NCBI GenBank assembly: GCA_964405465.1
Contig: CAYONZ010000028.1
Location: 1 to 43,883 of the forward strand
DNA from: CAYONZ01 sp964405465
GTDB taxonomy: Bacteria; Bdellovibrionota; Bdellovibrionia; Bdellovibrionales; JAMPXM01
Length of the DNA stretch: 43,883 bases
Direction: 5' to 3'
This document shows, piece after piece, positions 1 to 8,368 of the stretch. Every line of letters starts with the position of its first letter. The stretch's first letter is position 1. The notes below the pieces were generated by a model that searched no databases, was not told the origin of the DNA, and saw only the letters and a program-made list of their open reading frames with translations. A program made the translations under genes and the position numbers.

Positions 1-161
1 TGCAAAGTTTGCGACGCACTCATGAGTTGATCGATTCCAGCGATGCGGCGCTGGCGACCCTCAAAGTATCTGGTACGCCAAAATTTTTGACTCTGTTTAG
101 CACGCATCCTCCTCTTGAAGAACGAATTGAGGCGCTACAAAGACAAACGGTGCAGGTCTAA
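1..161 (+). CDS. htpX: HtpX-like M48 zinc metalloprotease, C-terminal fragment
   Basis: This is the open C-terminal end of a gene that starts before the window; reading from base 3 it is about 52 codons and stops at TAA 159-161. The segment ending FLTLFSTHPPLEERIEAL matches the conserved tail of HtpX/M48B membrane proteases (STHPP.EERI..L), which degrade misfolded inner-membrane proteins. The catalytic HExxH and the membrane helices lie upstream and cannot be seen. The next gene starts at the base right after this stop codon, so the two are probably co-transcribed. The family call rests on the tail motif alone. Confidence 0.8.
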   Translation, partial: QSLRRTHELIDSSDAALATLKVSGTPKFLTLFSTHPPLEERIEALQRQTVQV

Positions 162-1139
162 GTGGCAGTAAATAGATCTGTAAATAAATCTGTATCTAAA
201 TCTGCAACTAAATCTGAGTCTGCGGCGGGGGCTGCGCCTGCGCCGTCTGACTCACTAAAATCGATTCTCTATGCCCTCGGTGCCAATTTCGTGATTGCGG
301 TTGCAAAGTTTGCAGCCGCGATCTTTACCTCTTCGGGTTCAATGTTGGCCGAGGCGATTCACTCGCTTGCCGACTGTACCAATCAGGGGTTACTGCTCTT
401 GGGACTCAAAACATCAAAGCGACCTCCTTCTCCAGATTTCCCCTTAGGATATGGAAAAGAAATCTATTTTTGGTCTTTCATCGTTGCGATTTTGCTCTTT
501 AGTGTCGGTGGTGTGTTTTCGATTTACGAAGGCGTTCATAAACTTCACTCAACCGAACCCCTCTCGTACCCGTGGTTAGCCGTTGGCATTCTCACGTTCA
601 GCATCGTTGCGGAGAGTTTTTCTCTCTGGGGTTGCATGCGCGAAATCAATAAAGAACGTGGACAAAGAACTTGGTATTCATGGTTCAAAGAATCCAGAAA
701 GAGCGAGTTGATTGTTGTTTTTGGCGAAGATATCGCGGCACTATTCGGATTAGTATTTGCTCTCATTGCCATTCTGATCACTATTGCCACTGGAAACTTA
801 ATGTACGATGCAATCGGAAGTATGGCCATCGGCGCATTGTTGATTCTAGTCGCTGTTTTCATTGGAAAAGAAATTAAAGACCTACTGATTGGGCAAAGTG
901 TTGATGCTGAAACAAAAAATGCTATTCACGCCTTTATTGCAAAGCAACCTGGAGTAGAAAGGGTTTTTAGTCTCGTGACCTTGCAGCTAGGTCAAGACGT
1001 TATGGTGGCCTGCAAAATCAAAATGAAGGCTCCACAATCGAATCAATTGATTGCCGATCTCAACTCGTGCGAAAAAAACTTACGCCTAGAGTTCAATCAA
1101 GTTCGATGGAGTTTTTTTGAACCAGATATTGAAGATTGA
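162..1139 (+). CDS. Cation diffusion facilitator (CDF) family transporter, ZnT9-like
   Basis: A 325-aa inner-membrane divalent-cation/proton antiporter of the CDF family. Helices start near residue 35, and the metal-site motif HSLAD (H67, D71) sits in TM2. The TM5 counterpart reads GEDIAALFG, with Asp but without the usual His four residues earlier, as in the ZnT9-like subgroup; this weakens any claim that zinc is the substrate. A cytoplasmic C-terminal domain of about 90 residues follows the last helix. The start is GTG immediately after the upstream htpX-like stop, with no clear Shine-Dalgarno, which suggests translational coupling. Residues 5-21 are a low-complexity Ser/Lys run of short repeats (VNKS, VSKS, ATKS), unusual for the family, so a start further in is possible. 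It converges with dinB, 27 bp away. Confidence 0.87.
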   Translation: MAVNRSVNKSVSKSATKSESAAGAAPAPSDSLKSILYALGANFVIAVAKFAAAIFTSSGSMLAEAIHSLADCTNQGLLLLGLKTSKRPPSPDFPLGYGKEIYFWSFIVAILLFSVGGVFSIYEGVHKLHSTEPLSYPWLAVGILTFSIVAESFSLWGCMREINKERGQRTWYSWFKESRKSELIVVFGEDIAALFGLVFALIAILITIATGNLMYDAIGSMAIGALLILVAVFIGKEIKDLLIGQSVDAETKNAIHAFIAKQPGVERVFSLVTLQLGQDVMVACKIKMKAPQSNQLIADLNSCEKNLRLEFNQVRWSFFEPDIED

Positions 1140-1166
1140 ATGAGAAGCGCGGATGTCTCTTCGCAC

Positions 1167-2276
1167 TCAATCGATCAGCTTGAGTTGCCGAAGTGAACCC
1201 TCGCGCTCTGACTTCTTTCGGCTAGAATCAGAAGTCTTAAAGCGTACTCCCACACCAAGGAGCCTCACCGGCTCCACACTTTTATTTAAAACTGCTTCGA
1301 GTAGACCCCGAAAGACTGCGAGCTCTGGCAAAGCAGTAACCACACACTCATGGGTCGTTGAACGAAAATCAGCAAACTTCAATTTGACGAACGCTTTGTG
1401 CAGAGATGCTCGACCATTTTTTTCTTCAAAACGATCAAATCGCTCTAGCCAATCGAGATACAATTCGCCTAAATGACTCCGTATCTCATCCTGGTCAACC
1501 AAATCGTGATCGTACGTTTCTTCGACAGACAATGACTTTCGTTCGGAATCAAATTCTACCTCTCGATGATCAATCCCCTCAGCATTGTCTCGCAAAGTGG
1601 CGGCCCAAGAGCCAAAGTGTTTTTCGAGGTCCTCAAATCGAAACGCTAAGATATCAGCGCAAGTTTTTAATCCAAGCGCATGCATTTTTTTTGCGGTCAC
1701 TTTTCCCACGCCAAAGATTTTCTCAACTGGAAGCTCCCAAGCAAAGGCCGACGCTTCCTCAGGGGAAACAACCATGATGCCATTGGGTTTATTCCAATCG
1801 CTCGCCACCTTGGCCAAAAATTTATTCGGAGCCACACCAGCACTTGCGGTCAGTCGCGTTTGTTGAAATATTTTTTTTCGGATCTCTTGCGCTATGAGAG
1901 TTGCACTTCCATGACAAGCACTGCTGCCCGTCACATCGAGATAGGCCTCATCAAGCGACAGTGGTTCGATCTTCAAAGTGTACTCAGCAAAGATCTCACG
2001 AATCACACGACTTTCTTTTTTGTATTTTGCAAAATTCACCGGAGCCAAAATCAAATTTGGACATAGCTTAAGCGCCGTCGAGGTCGCCATTGCTGAGCGC
2101 ACGCCAAAAACTCGTGCTTCGTAGCTCGCAGTACAAATAACACCACGACGATCGGGTGGCCCTCCCACTGCCAGAGGTTTGCCTTTCCACTCAGGGCGAT
2201 CACGCTGTTCAACCGCTGCATAAAAGCAATCCATATCGACGTGAATTATTTTTCTCGTTGCTTCACGAGCCTGCAT
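1167..2276 (-). CDS. dinB: DNA polymerase IV (Y-family translesion polymerase)
   Basis: A 369-aa error-prone polymerase that extends primers across damaged template. The first metal-binding motif HVDMDCFYAAVE is at residues 12-23 (D14), and the second acidic motif SLDEAYLDVT provides D109/E110. The middle carries the helix-hairpin-helix region (IFGVGKVTAKKMHALGL), and the little-finger domain follows. The ATG at 2276 is preferred because it is preceded by AAGGA about 10 bases upstream; the longer form would need a TTG at 2297 lying in that ribosome-binding region. The C-terminus ends LRQLKLID with no obvious canonical beta-clamp peptide. No LexA-like box was recognised upstream. The gene stands alone between convergent and divergent neighbours. 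Confidence 0.95.
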   Translation of the reverse strand: MQAREATRKIIHVDMDCFYAAVEQRDRPEWKGKPLAVGGPPDRRGVICTASYEARVFGVRSAMATSTALKLCPNLILAPVNFAKYKKESRVIREIFAEYTLKIEPLSLDEAYLDVTGSSACHGSATLIAQEIRKKIFQQTRLTASAGVAPNKFLAKVASDWNKPNGIMVVSPEEASAFAWELPVEKIFGVGKVTAKKMHALGLKTCADILAFRFEDLEKHFGSWAATLRDNAEGIDHREVEFDSERKSLSVEETYDHDLVDQDEIRSHLGELYLDWLERFDRFEEKNGRASLHKAFVKLKFADFRSTTHECVVTALPELAVFRGLLEAVLNKSVEPVRLLGVGVRFKTSDSSRKKSEREGSLRQLKLID

Positions 2277-2426
2277 TAAAAGCGATTCCTTTCTCAATTT
2301 TCATTTCAAATCAACCAATGTACATATCCCAGAGCAAGCAAACCTCTGCACCCAAACCACATTAAGATTCTGCACGACCAAGATCAAGTGCTAGACAAGT
2401 CTGTTACGATCAAGCAAAGATGTGGC

Positions 2427-3374
2427 ATGTCAACATCCATTCTAAAAAAACTTTCATCAAGACAGCTTGGTATTCTCGCGGCCTCGGGAACTGGGGTTCT
2501 CTGGGCCACACTTGCCATTGCCCTCAAAGTTGCACTCACCTTTACCGACAGCCAATCCATTGCTTGGTTTCGTTTGATTTTTTCATTTGTAGCCCTTTGG
2601 GGGTGGATGATTTGGAAGACACCTCGAGCTGTAAAAGAACTTCACCGCCCCCCATTGCTCGCATTGCTAGCCGGCTTGGGACTCGGAGCCAACTATCTAG
2701 GTTACATGAAAGGACTGGCTCTAACCTCGACAAACAACACACAAGTGCTCATTCAAATTGCCCCTCTCACCTTGATACTACTTGGAATTTTTTATTTTCG
2801 GGAGCGCCCAAAACTTTTGCAAGTTCTAGGGTTCCTCACTGCATCCGCTGGCTTCCTTATGTTTTTTCGCAATCAACTCACACATAGCTTGGCAAACAAA
2901 GAATCATTTCTGCTCGGAAATATTTGGATCTTGTTCGGCGCATTTTCATGGGTGGTCTTTGCCGCCATCCAAAAAAGTCTTTTGAAAAAATGGACTCCTC
3001 CACAAATTAATTTGATTGTTTACGCCGTGGCTAGCCTTATGTTGCTGCCACTTGCAAGCTGGAGTTTCTGGAGCACACTTTCTTTTGGCCAAGTCGTTTT
3101 GTTGATCGTCCTCGGACTGAACACGGTCGTGGCCTATGGACTCTTGGGAGTTGCGCTACAAAAAATCACCGCCGCAGAAGTCTCAATCATCATCTCGCTC
3201 AATCCGCTACTCACCTTGCTTTTGATGGATTTGCTTGTACATCTCAAGGTGGGATGGGTGAAAGCAGAGCCTGTGGATTTTATCGGATACCTATCCGCAG
3301 CGATTGTCGTTATCGGAGTTGCCTTAGTGATTCGTGGCGGCCAATCAACGAAATTGCCTAAGCAAACGGCATAA
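2427..3374 (+). CDS. DMT-superfamily (EamA) permease
   Basis: A 315-aa inner-membrane protein with about ten hydrophobic helices in two homologous halves, as in EamA/RhaT drug-metabolite transporters. Typical family signatures are the first-half segment SIAWFRLIFSF and the second-half AEVSIIISLNPLLTLLL. Substrates in this family (amino acids, metabolites, drugs) cannot be deduced from sequence. The ATG at 2427 is chosen because the first helix follows soon after it; an in-frame GTG at 2388 adds 13 residues without a membrane or signal feature. There is no strong Shine-Dalgarno in front of either start. It is divergent from dinB. Confidence 0.85.
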   Translation: MSTSILKKLSSRQLGILAASGTGVLWATLAIALKVALTFTDSQSIAWFRLIFSFVALWGWMIWKTPRAVKELHRPPLLALLAGLGLGANYLGYMKGLALTSTNNTQVLIQIAPLTLILLGIFYFRERPKLLQVLGFLTASAGFLMFFRNQLTHSLANKESFLLGNIWILFGAFSWVVFAAIQKSLLKKWTPPQINLIVYAVASLMLLPLASWSFWSTLSFGQVVLLIVLGLNTVVAYGLLGVALQKITAAEVSIIISLNPLLTLLLMDLLVHLKVGWVKAEPVDFIGYLSAAIVVIGVALVIRGGQSTKLPKQTA

Positions 3375-3413
3375 AAAAATATCGTATCGTAAAGTATTGG
3401 CACTAATCACTGC

Positions 3414-3441
3414 TTGACATTGGTCCTGTCGCCTTTAAGCT
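3414..3441 (+). promoter_or_regulatory. Possible sigma-70 promoter of the porin gene
   Basis: A perfect -35 hexamer TTGACA (3414-3419) is followed 16 bp later by TAAGCT (3436-3441), which keeps only the T1, A2 and T6 positions of the -10 consensus. It lies about 55 bases upstream of the porin start codon. The -10 element is weak, so this is tentative. Confidence 0.35.
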
Positions 3442-3497
3442 TAACAATAGTTGGACATTTTAATGCAACAACAAGTTTTGTCAGAAAGGACGACAAT

Positions 3498-4514
3498 ATG
3501 AAAAAATCTTTTGCATTTGCCTTTTCAGCTTTGGCGATCTCAGCCGTAGCACAAGCCGAGCCAGTAGCCGTCACAGGGTTCGTAGACGCTGCTTACCGAA
3601 CAAGAAGCGTGCTCGATTCATCACAGCGCGGATTCTTCATCAATGATGGAGCTCTGTACCTCGACCATAAATCAGGCGATAGCGAAATGAAACTCGACAT
3701 CCCGTTCTCTTCAGGCACCACAACTCTGGATGGCGTCAACAACAGTTTTGCATCCAACACTATCAATTTATTTCAATACAAGGGCCAGGCCTACATTGGT
3801 TACAAACTCCCTTTTGGACTTCGCATGAAGATCGGTCAGTTTGATGCACTCTTTGGGTATGAAGCCAATGATTCAGTTGATCGCAAGTTCTCTGATTTCG
3901 ATCTCGTAAGTTATAGCTTTTTGGCATTCACTCACTCTGGCGTTAACGTTGGTTACGACCTGCCAATGGGCATCTCGATTGATGCAGTTGTTGGAAACTC
4001 AACTAACAATGATTCTGCAACTTTCTCTAATCCAGGTGGAACCGAAGGTGCAGACCGCAAACACGAAATGGGTATTCTTGTAAGCTACAAAAATGCAATG
4101 TTTCACGGTGGCGTTGGGTACAAATCTGATGATGCCTCACTGGTCACTGATCGCGAGAAAAATGACAAGACTGTTATGGTTTTGGCAGGCGTGAACATTG
4201 ACAAGGCTGCAGCTGATGTCGAGTTCTATAACAAAAAATATGAAACTCAAGACGATGCGGCTGTTGGTGTGGCTGTGCATGTAAACTATGCTGCCACTGA
4301 CGCCCTTGGATTGTCTGCTCGTTACTCTACAGTATCAAAGAACAATTTCTTCAACATGTATTCAGCAAACGACTTGGGACTTGGCGTGCAGTATGCTGCT
4401 ACTAAAGATCTCAGCATTCACGCTGACTACTACCAAAAATCAGTCAAAGCGACAAGCACAGCTGATTCTGTGAATTCAAATCAAGGAACAGTGAACTTTA
4501 TCCATAAGTTTTAA
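3498..4514 (+). CDS. Putative outer-membrane beta-barrel porin
   Basis: A 338-aa exported protein. Residues 1-20 are a signal peptide (MKKSFAFAFSALAISAVAQA) with predicted cleavage before EPV. The mature part alternates short amphipathic beta-strands with polar, Gly/Asn/Asp-rich turns and ends in a terminal Phe (VNFIHKF), the usual C-terminal beta-signal of an outer-membrane barrel. The general layout resembles the OmpL-like/BBP2 putative porins, but no family motif is strong enough to be certain, and the substrate is unknown. The ATG at 3498 is chosen because AGAAAGGA lies 7 bases upstream and the signal peptide begins there; an in-frame earlier start at 3414 would bury the signal peptide. 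A strong terminator follows. Confidence 0.8.
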   Translation: MKKSFAFAFSALAISAVAQAEPVAVTGFVDAAYRTRSVLDSSQRGFFINDGALYLDHKSGDSEMKLDIPFSSGTTTLDGVNNSFASNTINLFQYKGQAYIGYKLPFGLRMKIGQFDALFGYEANDSVDRKFSDFDLVSYSFLAFTHSGVNVGYDLPMGISIDAVVGNSTNNDSATFSNPGGTEGADRKHEMGILVSYKNAMFHGGVGYKSDDASLVTDREKNDKTVMVLAGVNIDKAAADVEFYNKKYETQDDAAVGVAVHVNYAATDALGLSARYSTVSKNNFFNMYSANDLGLGVQYAATKDLSIHADYYQKSVKATSTADSVNSNQGTVNFIHKF

Positions 4515-4554
4515 GCTATCTCAGGGTCGAGCAAAAAAGAATTTTTCGCTCATC

Positions 4555-4588
4555 AAAAAAAGGCACCGCTCAGGTGCCTTTTTTTTTA
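4555..4588 (+). terminator. Rho-independent terminator after the porin gene
   Basis: The stem AGGCACC (4561-4567) pairs with GGTGCCT (4573-4579) around a 5-base loop. A T-run follows on the plus strand and an A-run precedes it, so it may also stop transcription from the minus-strand kinase gene. Confidence 0.9.
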
Positions 4589-4760
4589 GAAAATCCAAGT
4601 CCTCTCCATTGATTTGCGGAGACGGATTGAACAGCGAAACAGAAGAACATTTCGCTGATTGAAGCTCTTTCGTCACGCAATCACCAAAAATTCGTCGAGA
4701 ATGAATTGGCAGAAATGCTGAAACAGAGGCGGTGTACCTAACCACCGCTAAAAACAATCC

Positions 4761-6383
4761 CTATGAAGCTTTATTCAACGTTGAAAATTGTGAGGTGGAT
4801 TGTTTTTTTGACAATCTTAAGACAAATCGAGTGTTTTTACATTTGTGATCGATATGAAAGGACCCGTTGTGCGACCTTGCGATCCCACTCGCAATACTTA
4901 ATCCTAGACCGGTTCCTTTACCAACTTCTTTGGTCGTAAAAAATGGCTGCATTATTTTATCTGCAATCTCTTTCGGAATTCCCAATCCAGAGTCCGTCAC
5001 CCAAATTTCAACAAAATCATTTTGGTCACGCACCTGCAGCTCCACCCACGGAGAGTTCGCATCCGAAGGCTTCGTGGCATGAACCGCATCAAAAGCATTG
5101 TTCAAAAGATTGAGAAGCACTTGTGAAATCTGCACAGCCCGACACTCCAGCAGAAGATCTTGTGGAACCGGAATAACACGCAGTTCAACATCATTGTTAC
5201 GAAAACGGGCCTGGCAGAATTCGAGCGTCTCACTGACAATCTGATGAACAAAAACAGATTCAAACGGATCTTGCTCTCCATCTCGAGCAAACGATCTCAG
5301 TCCGCGCACAATTTTCGCTATTCTGTCGGTCGTGGCCAAAATCTTTTCGGCAGCCTTCTTCACGACTCCGACTGCCACCTCACCATTCTCAGCATGCATA
5401 AGAAGCGTTCCCGCATTGCCATGAATGATTGCCAGTGGGTTATTGATCTCGTGAGCAATACCTCCAGCCATTTCTCCGAGAGTCGACATTTTGGAAGCTG
5501 CCGTTAGTTTCGCCTGCTGCAATCGTTGTTCCGAAATATCGCGAACTACCATTTGAACAACTGGCAATCCAGACACCATCACAGGATTCAATACCACCTC
5601 TGCAGGAAATTCAGAGCCGTCTTGCCTTCGATAATGCCACTCAAATCTAACGTGACTTCCGTCCAAAGATTGCCGCAAATATTCTTGCATACTTTCAAGT
5701 GACCACACCCCATGAGGTTGGCGTTCTGGCGAGAGATCCCAAGGCATTTTCTTACTGAGCTCACCAAGATTCATAAATCCGAAAATTTTAAGTGCCGCTG
5801 GATTGCCGTCAAAGAAGCCATTTTTATCCATGAGCAAAACTGCATCAGACATGCCCTCATAGAGGGCACGAAATTTTGCCTCTGAAAATAAGATTTCCCG
5901 TTCCGCTTCCTTTTTCTCGGTGATTTCGGTCAAAGAACCAACCAACCGAAAAGGCTTATCACTTGAATCAAATTGGGCTTGCCCCCGAATTGCAAACCAT
6001 CGGTAGTCCATTAAATAGTTCATGATGCGAATATCAATCATCAACGGAGTCCGCCAATTCAGGTGCTCTTGGAGAACACCGTTGAACTGCACAAAATCAT
6101 CTGGATGGATCAAACTTCGGAGTTTAGAAAATGTTTCGCTGCCGACAAAAGGCTCGTGCCCCAATAACTCGAAAAAATTCTCTGAAAGAAAAAGCTCTTC
6201 TTTGCAATCCCAATCAAACACCACATCGTTCGTATTTTTGAGTGCCAAATCAAATCTATCGACTTTTACAACGAGCTCAGCATTTTTCTTACGCAATAAA
6301 TAGGACCATGTGAACGCTCCAAGAGCAAAACACACCGACAAGATAGATGCTGTCCAGGCAAACAATTCAGATGCCAAATCCAT
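4761..6383 (-). CDS. Membrane-anchored PAS-PAS sensor histidine kinase
   Basis: A 540-aa two-component sensor kinase. One N-terminal helix spans about residues 8-30. PAS domain 1 covers about 41-158 and PAS domain 2 about 166-290, each ending in the typical (D/E)I(S/T)E linker. The HisKA H-box GGIAHEINNPLAIIHG places the phosphorylated His at 311. The ATPase domain shows an N-box (LLNLLNNAFDAV), a G1 box (DSGLGIP), an F-box (PFFTTKEVGKGTGLGLS) and a terminal G2 region. This is the NtrB/HPK4-like type with INNPL after the His. It has no receiver domain, and no response-regulator gene is adjacent, so its partner is encoded elsewhere (orphan kinase). The single helix and short periplasmic part suggest that the ligand is sensed in the cytoplasm through PAS. 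Confidence 0.93.
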   Translation of the reverse strand: MDLASELFAWTASILSVCFALGAFTWSYLLRKKNAELVVKVDRFDLALKNTNDVVFDWDCKEELFLSENFFELLGHEPFVGSETFSKLRSLIHPDDFVQFNGVLQEHLNWRTPLMIDIRIMNYLMDYRWFAIRGQAQFDSSDKPFRLVGSLTEITEKKEAEREILFSEAKFRALYEGMSDAVLLMDKNGFFDGNPAALKIFGFMNLGELSKKMPWDLSPERQPHGVWSLESMQEYLRQSLDGSHVRFEWHYRRQDGSEFPAEVVLNPVMVSGLPVVQMVVRDISEQRLQQAKLTAASKMSTLGEMAGGIAHEINNPLAIIHGNAGTLLMHAENGEVAVGVVKKAAEKILATTDRIAKIVRGLRSFARDGEQDPFESVFVHQIVSETLEFCQARFRNNDVELRVIPVPQDLLLECRAVQISQVLLNLLNNAFDAVHATKPSDANSPWVELQVRDQNDFVEIWVTDSGLGIPKEIADKIMQPFFTTKEVGKGTGLGLSIASGIARSHNGSFHIDHKCKNTRFVLRLSKKQSTSQFSTLNKAS

Positions 6384-6572
6384 TACTCCAAGGAGAACCG
6401 TTTTACATAGCTTTATTCTTTGACTTCTATTCGGATTTTTTTACAAAACAGAGAGGTGACCCAACAATTTTCCAAGTGCTTCTCCTAGCATTTAGCAATT
6501 GCTTGATAGTCTCAAAATGGATTGAATGAATCCACCCTTAAGCATGACTAGTTATTCGATAAATTGGTTTCA

Positions 6573-6863
6573 TCATTTAGTGGATCGCAAAAACTTCAAT
6601 CCGTGTCTCTGCTTTTTCTGCCATACGATCTTGGCCATAATTCTTCGCAGATGGGGCTGTGAAAATCGATCAACTGTCTCAACAATCAACTCGACAACTT
6701 GTTCTGGATCGAGGCCCTCACTCGTTGTGAGACAAACTCCACCTTCACTTAAATTCAGAATCCGACCATCACGCCAATCTATTGACCCGACGACCCGAAA
6801 CTTTGCCGAAAGATCTATATCAAACCTCTGGTGTTTTTGACTTAATTCGGATGCCGATTTCAT
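6573..6863 (-). CDS. PilZ-domain protein
   Basis: A 96-aa protein made almost entirely of one PilZ domain, the usual cyclic-di-GMP receptor fold. The second binding motif is intact as NLSEGG (consensus [DN]xSxxG). The N-terminal RxxxR motif is degenerate: the stretch is QKHQR, with Q9 in place of the first Arg and R13 kept. In PilZ proteins the two Args hold the guanine bases, so binding may be weak or dimer geometry changed. It lies 189 bp upstream of the histidine kinase in the same direction, possibly as a separate transcript. Confidence 0.82.
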   Translation of the reverse strand: MKSASELSQKHQRFDIDLSAKFRVVGSIDWRDGRILNLSEGGVCLTTSEGLDPEQVVELIVETVDRFSQPHLRRIMAKIVWQKKQRHGLKFLRSTK

Positions 6864-7040
6864 AGACTACTCTTCGGAGCCGCTCAAGATTAGCTTTACC
6901 CTAGACCCTAGACATACGTCCAATTCTCAAACTGAGATTTCCTATCGGCGCAAAAAGAATTGTCACAGTTCTAATGCCCCTGGCATCGTTAAGGCTGTGT
7001 CCAGAAGATCGACAGCGAACTACAAAGACGGAGGAGAATT

Positions 7041-8192
7041 TTGCAAAGGCCAAAAAGAGCTCTCATCTTGCTCTTATTGTCTTGCTCAGCTGTGGCCCAG
7101 CCCAAAACACAGCCGATCACCACACTAAAGTCTCCAGCCGACTTCATCAAATCAAGAGTTGAGAAAATCGACGCTGTTATTCAGGATCGACCTTTACGAT
7201 CAATCGCCGCCCCCAACACCCATCTCATTCGTAGCCCCATGTCCACCCAAGGTTGGCTTAAGCAGGTCTATCTCAAAAACATTGTCGAAGCTTCTACTCT
7301 CACCGAGCTTCTTTCTGACAAGCTTCTCTTTTATGAAATTGTAAAAAAATATTTGGGTTCCTCGACAGATCGATACCTCACCAAAACCGAAGGCATCCGC
7401 GAGTTTTTAGAAAGCCACAATTTTTTAGATACAAAAGGCCGAATCGATGCCGATGGCGAAACAATTGAAAAAAAATTATTCGAGGAGTTTCCGGCGGGAT
7501 TTGTCGTGCGCCCAGCGGTCGGAGTGGCACCCACAGAAACCACTCATGGTATTTTTAAAACCACCGACGACTTCGTTGTTTCGCTCTTGAGTTCTGACTC
7601 CAAAATTTACTCCCCAGAACAACTAAGTCTTCCGGTGAAAAGTCACATCCTCGATCGTATCAGCAGCGGTGAACTTGCGGTGTTGCAAGAAGACCTCATC
7701 TATTGGGCCGATGCAAAAAAACCCCTTCGTCACAAAACTTTTTTTAAGCTTCGGCTACACACCTATGAAGACAAAATCGTCGATCAAAAAATTATTGATC
7801 ATTTCTCGACAACTCACAAATTTACTCCACAGGAGTTTCATGCTGCTGTCGATTTCGTGAACTCGTTTCTTGCGCTTTTGCCGAAAAAACTCGTTTTGCG
7901 CCAAGCGTGGGCCATCGAAGTTGCCGTGTTCGATAATGGCGAAATGAAAATTCTCGACGTGCTGACCAATCGTGGCCAACGCGGCTCGTGGTCTGCCTAT
8001 CTCGATCAACCTCGCGTTTTGGGAGCCTACACCAGGCACTTCGAACAACAACTCAACTTTAAGTTTGCAGGAATCGACGGAGTCATCTTGCGAAATGACC
8101 TCGGCAATTTCTTCTCTTTTTGGCAAAAGAAAATCGATCACTCCCAAAATGGATGGCAAAAAATGAAAGCATTTCTCTTGCCACCACTTTAA
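7041..8192 (+). CDS. Exported protein with ATP-grasp-like features, function unknown
   Basis: A 383-aa protein with a basic start and hydrophobic core (RPKRALILLLLSCSAVAQ), most simply a Sec signal peptide cleaved after AVAQ. LLSC at 12-15 also fits a short lipobox, so a lipoprotein is possible. The body is reminiscent of ATP-grasp ligases: FVVRPAVGV near residue 154, an acidic turn LQEDLIYW near 218, KLRLHTYEDKIVD near 235, and AIEVAVFDNGEMKILDVL near 295-305 followed by TNRGQRG. No complete family signature is present and the resemblance is by eye, so enzyme function is not claimed. The start is TTG at 7041, supported by GGAGGAG at 7030-7036; the first downstream ATG would remove the signal peptide. 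It is monocistronic and is followed at once by a fold-back repeat. Confidence 0.7.
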   Translation: MQRPKRALILLLLSCSAVAQPKTQPITTLKSPADFIKSRVEKIDAVIQDRPLRSIAAPNTHLIRSPMSTQGWLKQVYLKNIVEASTLTELLSDKLLFYEIVKKYLGSSTDRYLTKTEGIREFLESHNFLDTKGRIDADGETIEKKLFEEFPAGFVVRPAVGVAPTETTHGIFKTTDDFVVSLLSSDSKIYSPEQLSLPVKSHILDRISSGELAVLQEDLIYWADAKKPLRHKTFFKLRLHTYEDKIVDQKIIDHFSTTHKFTPQEFHAAVDFVNSFLALLPKKLVLRQAWAIEVAVFDNGEMKILDVLTNRGQRGSWSAYLDQPRVLGAYTRHFEQQLNFKFAGIDGVILRNDLGNFFSFWQKKIDHSQNGWQKMKAFLLPPL

Positions 8193-8347
8193 GACGTGTT
8201 CTCAATTGGCTAGACTACTACGTAAAAGCAATCGAATGGATTTGAGCGTTGCTCGTCGTCGAAATAGCACCACTATTTCTCCTCCTCTTGCCTTCAACTC
8301 ATTTCTATTGCTTCCGCTCGCGACGTCCGACCAATTGAAGACACGCC
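8193..8347. repeat. Fold-back element (dispersed inverted-repeat family, copy 1)
   Basis: A 155-bp imperfect inverted repeat beginning at the base after the upstream stop codon. The left end GACGTGTTCTCAATTGG (8193-8209) matches the reverse complement of the right end, GGCGTGTCTTCAATTGG (8347-8331). Pairing continues inward through GAC and AAGCAAT blocks, giving arms of roughly 60 bases. It has no coding capacity. The outer ends match the copies at 23013 and 33622 and the single arm at 35714. Confidence 0.75.
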
Positions 8348-8368
8348 TTAGGTCTTTTTCGCTACCTA

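Noticed and set aside
4521..4757. 78-aa minus-strand ORF after the kinase gene
   Set aside because: It runs through the porin terminator, has no recognisable features and no good ribosome-binding site.
6995..7025. GTGTCC...AGATCGA similarity to the repeat at 33622
   Set aside because: It lacks the CTCATT core and any pairing arm; probably chance.
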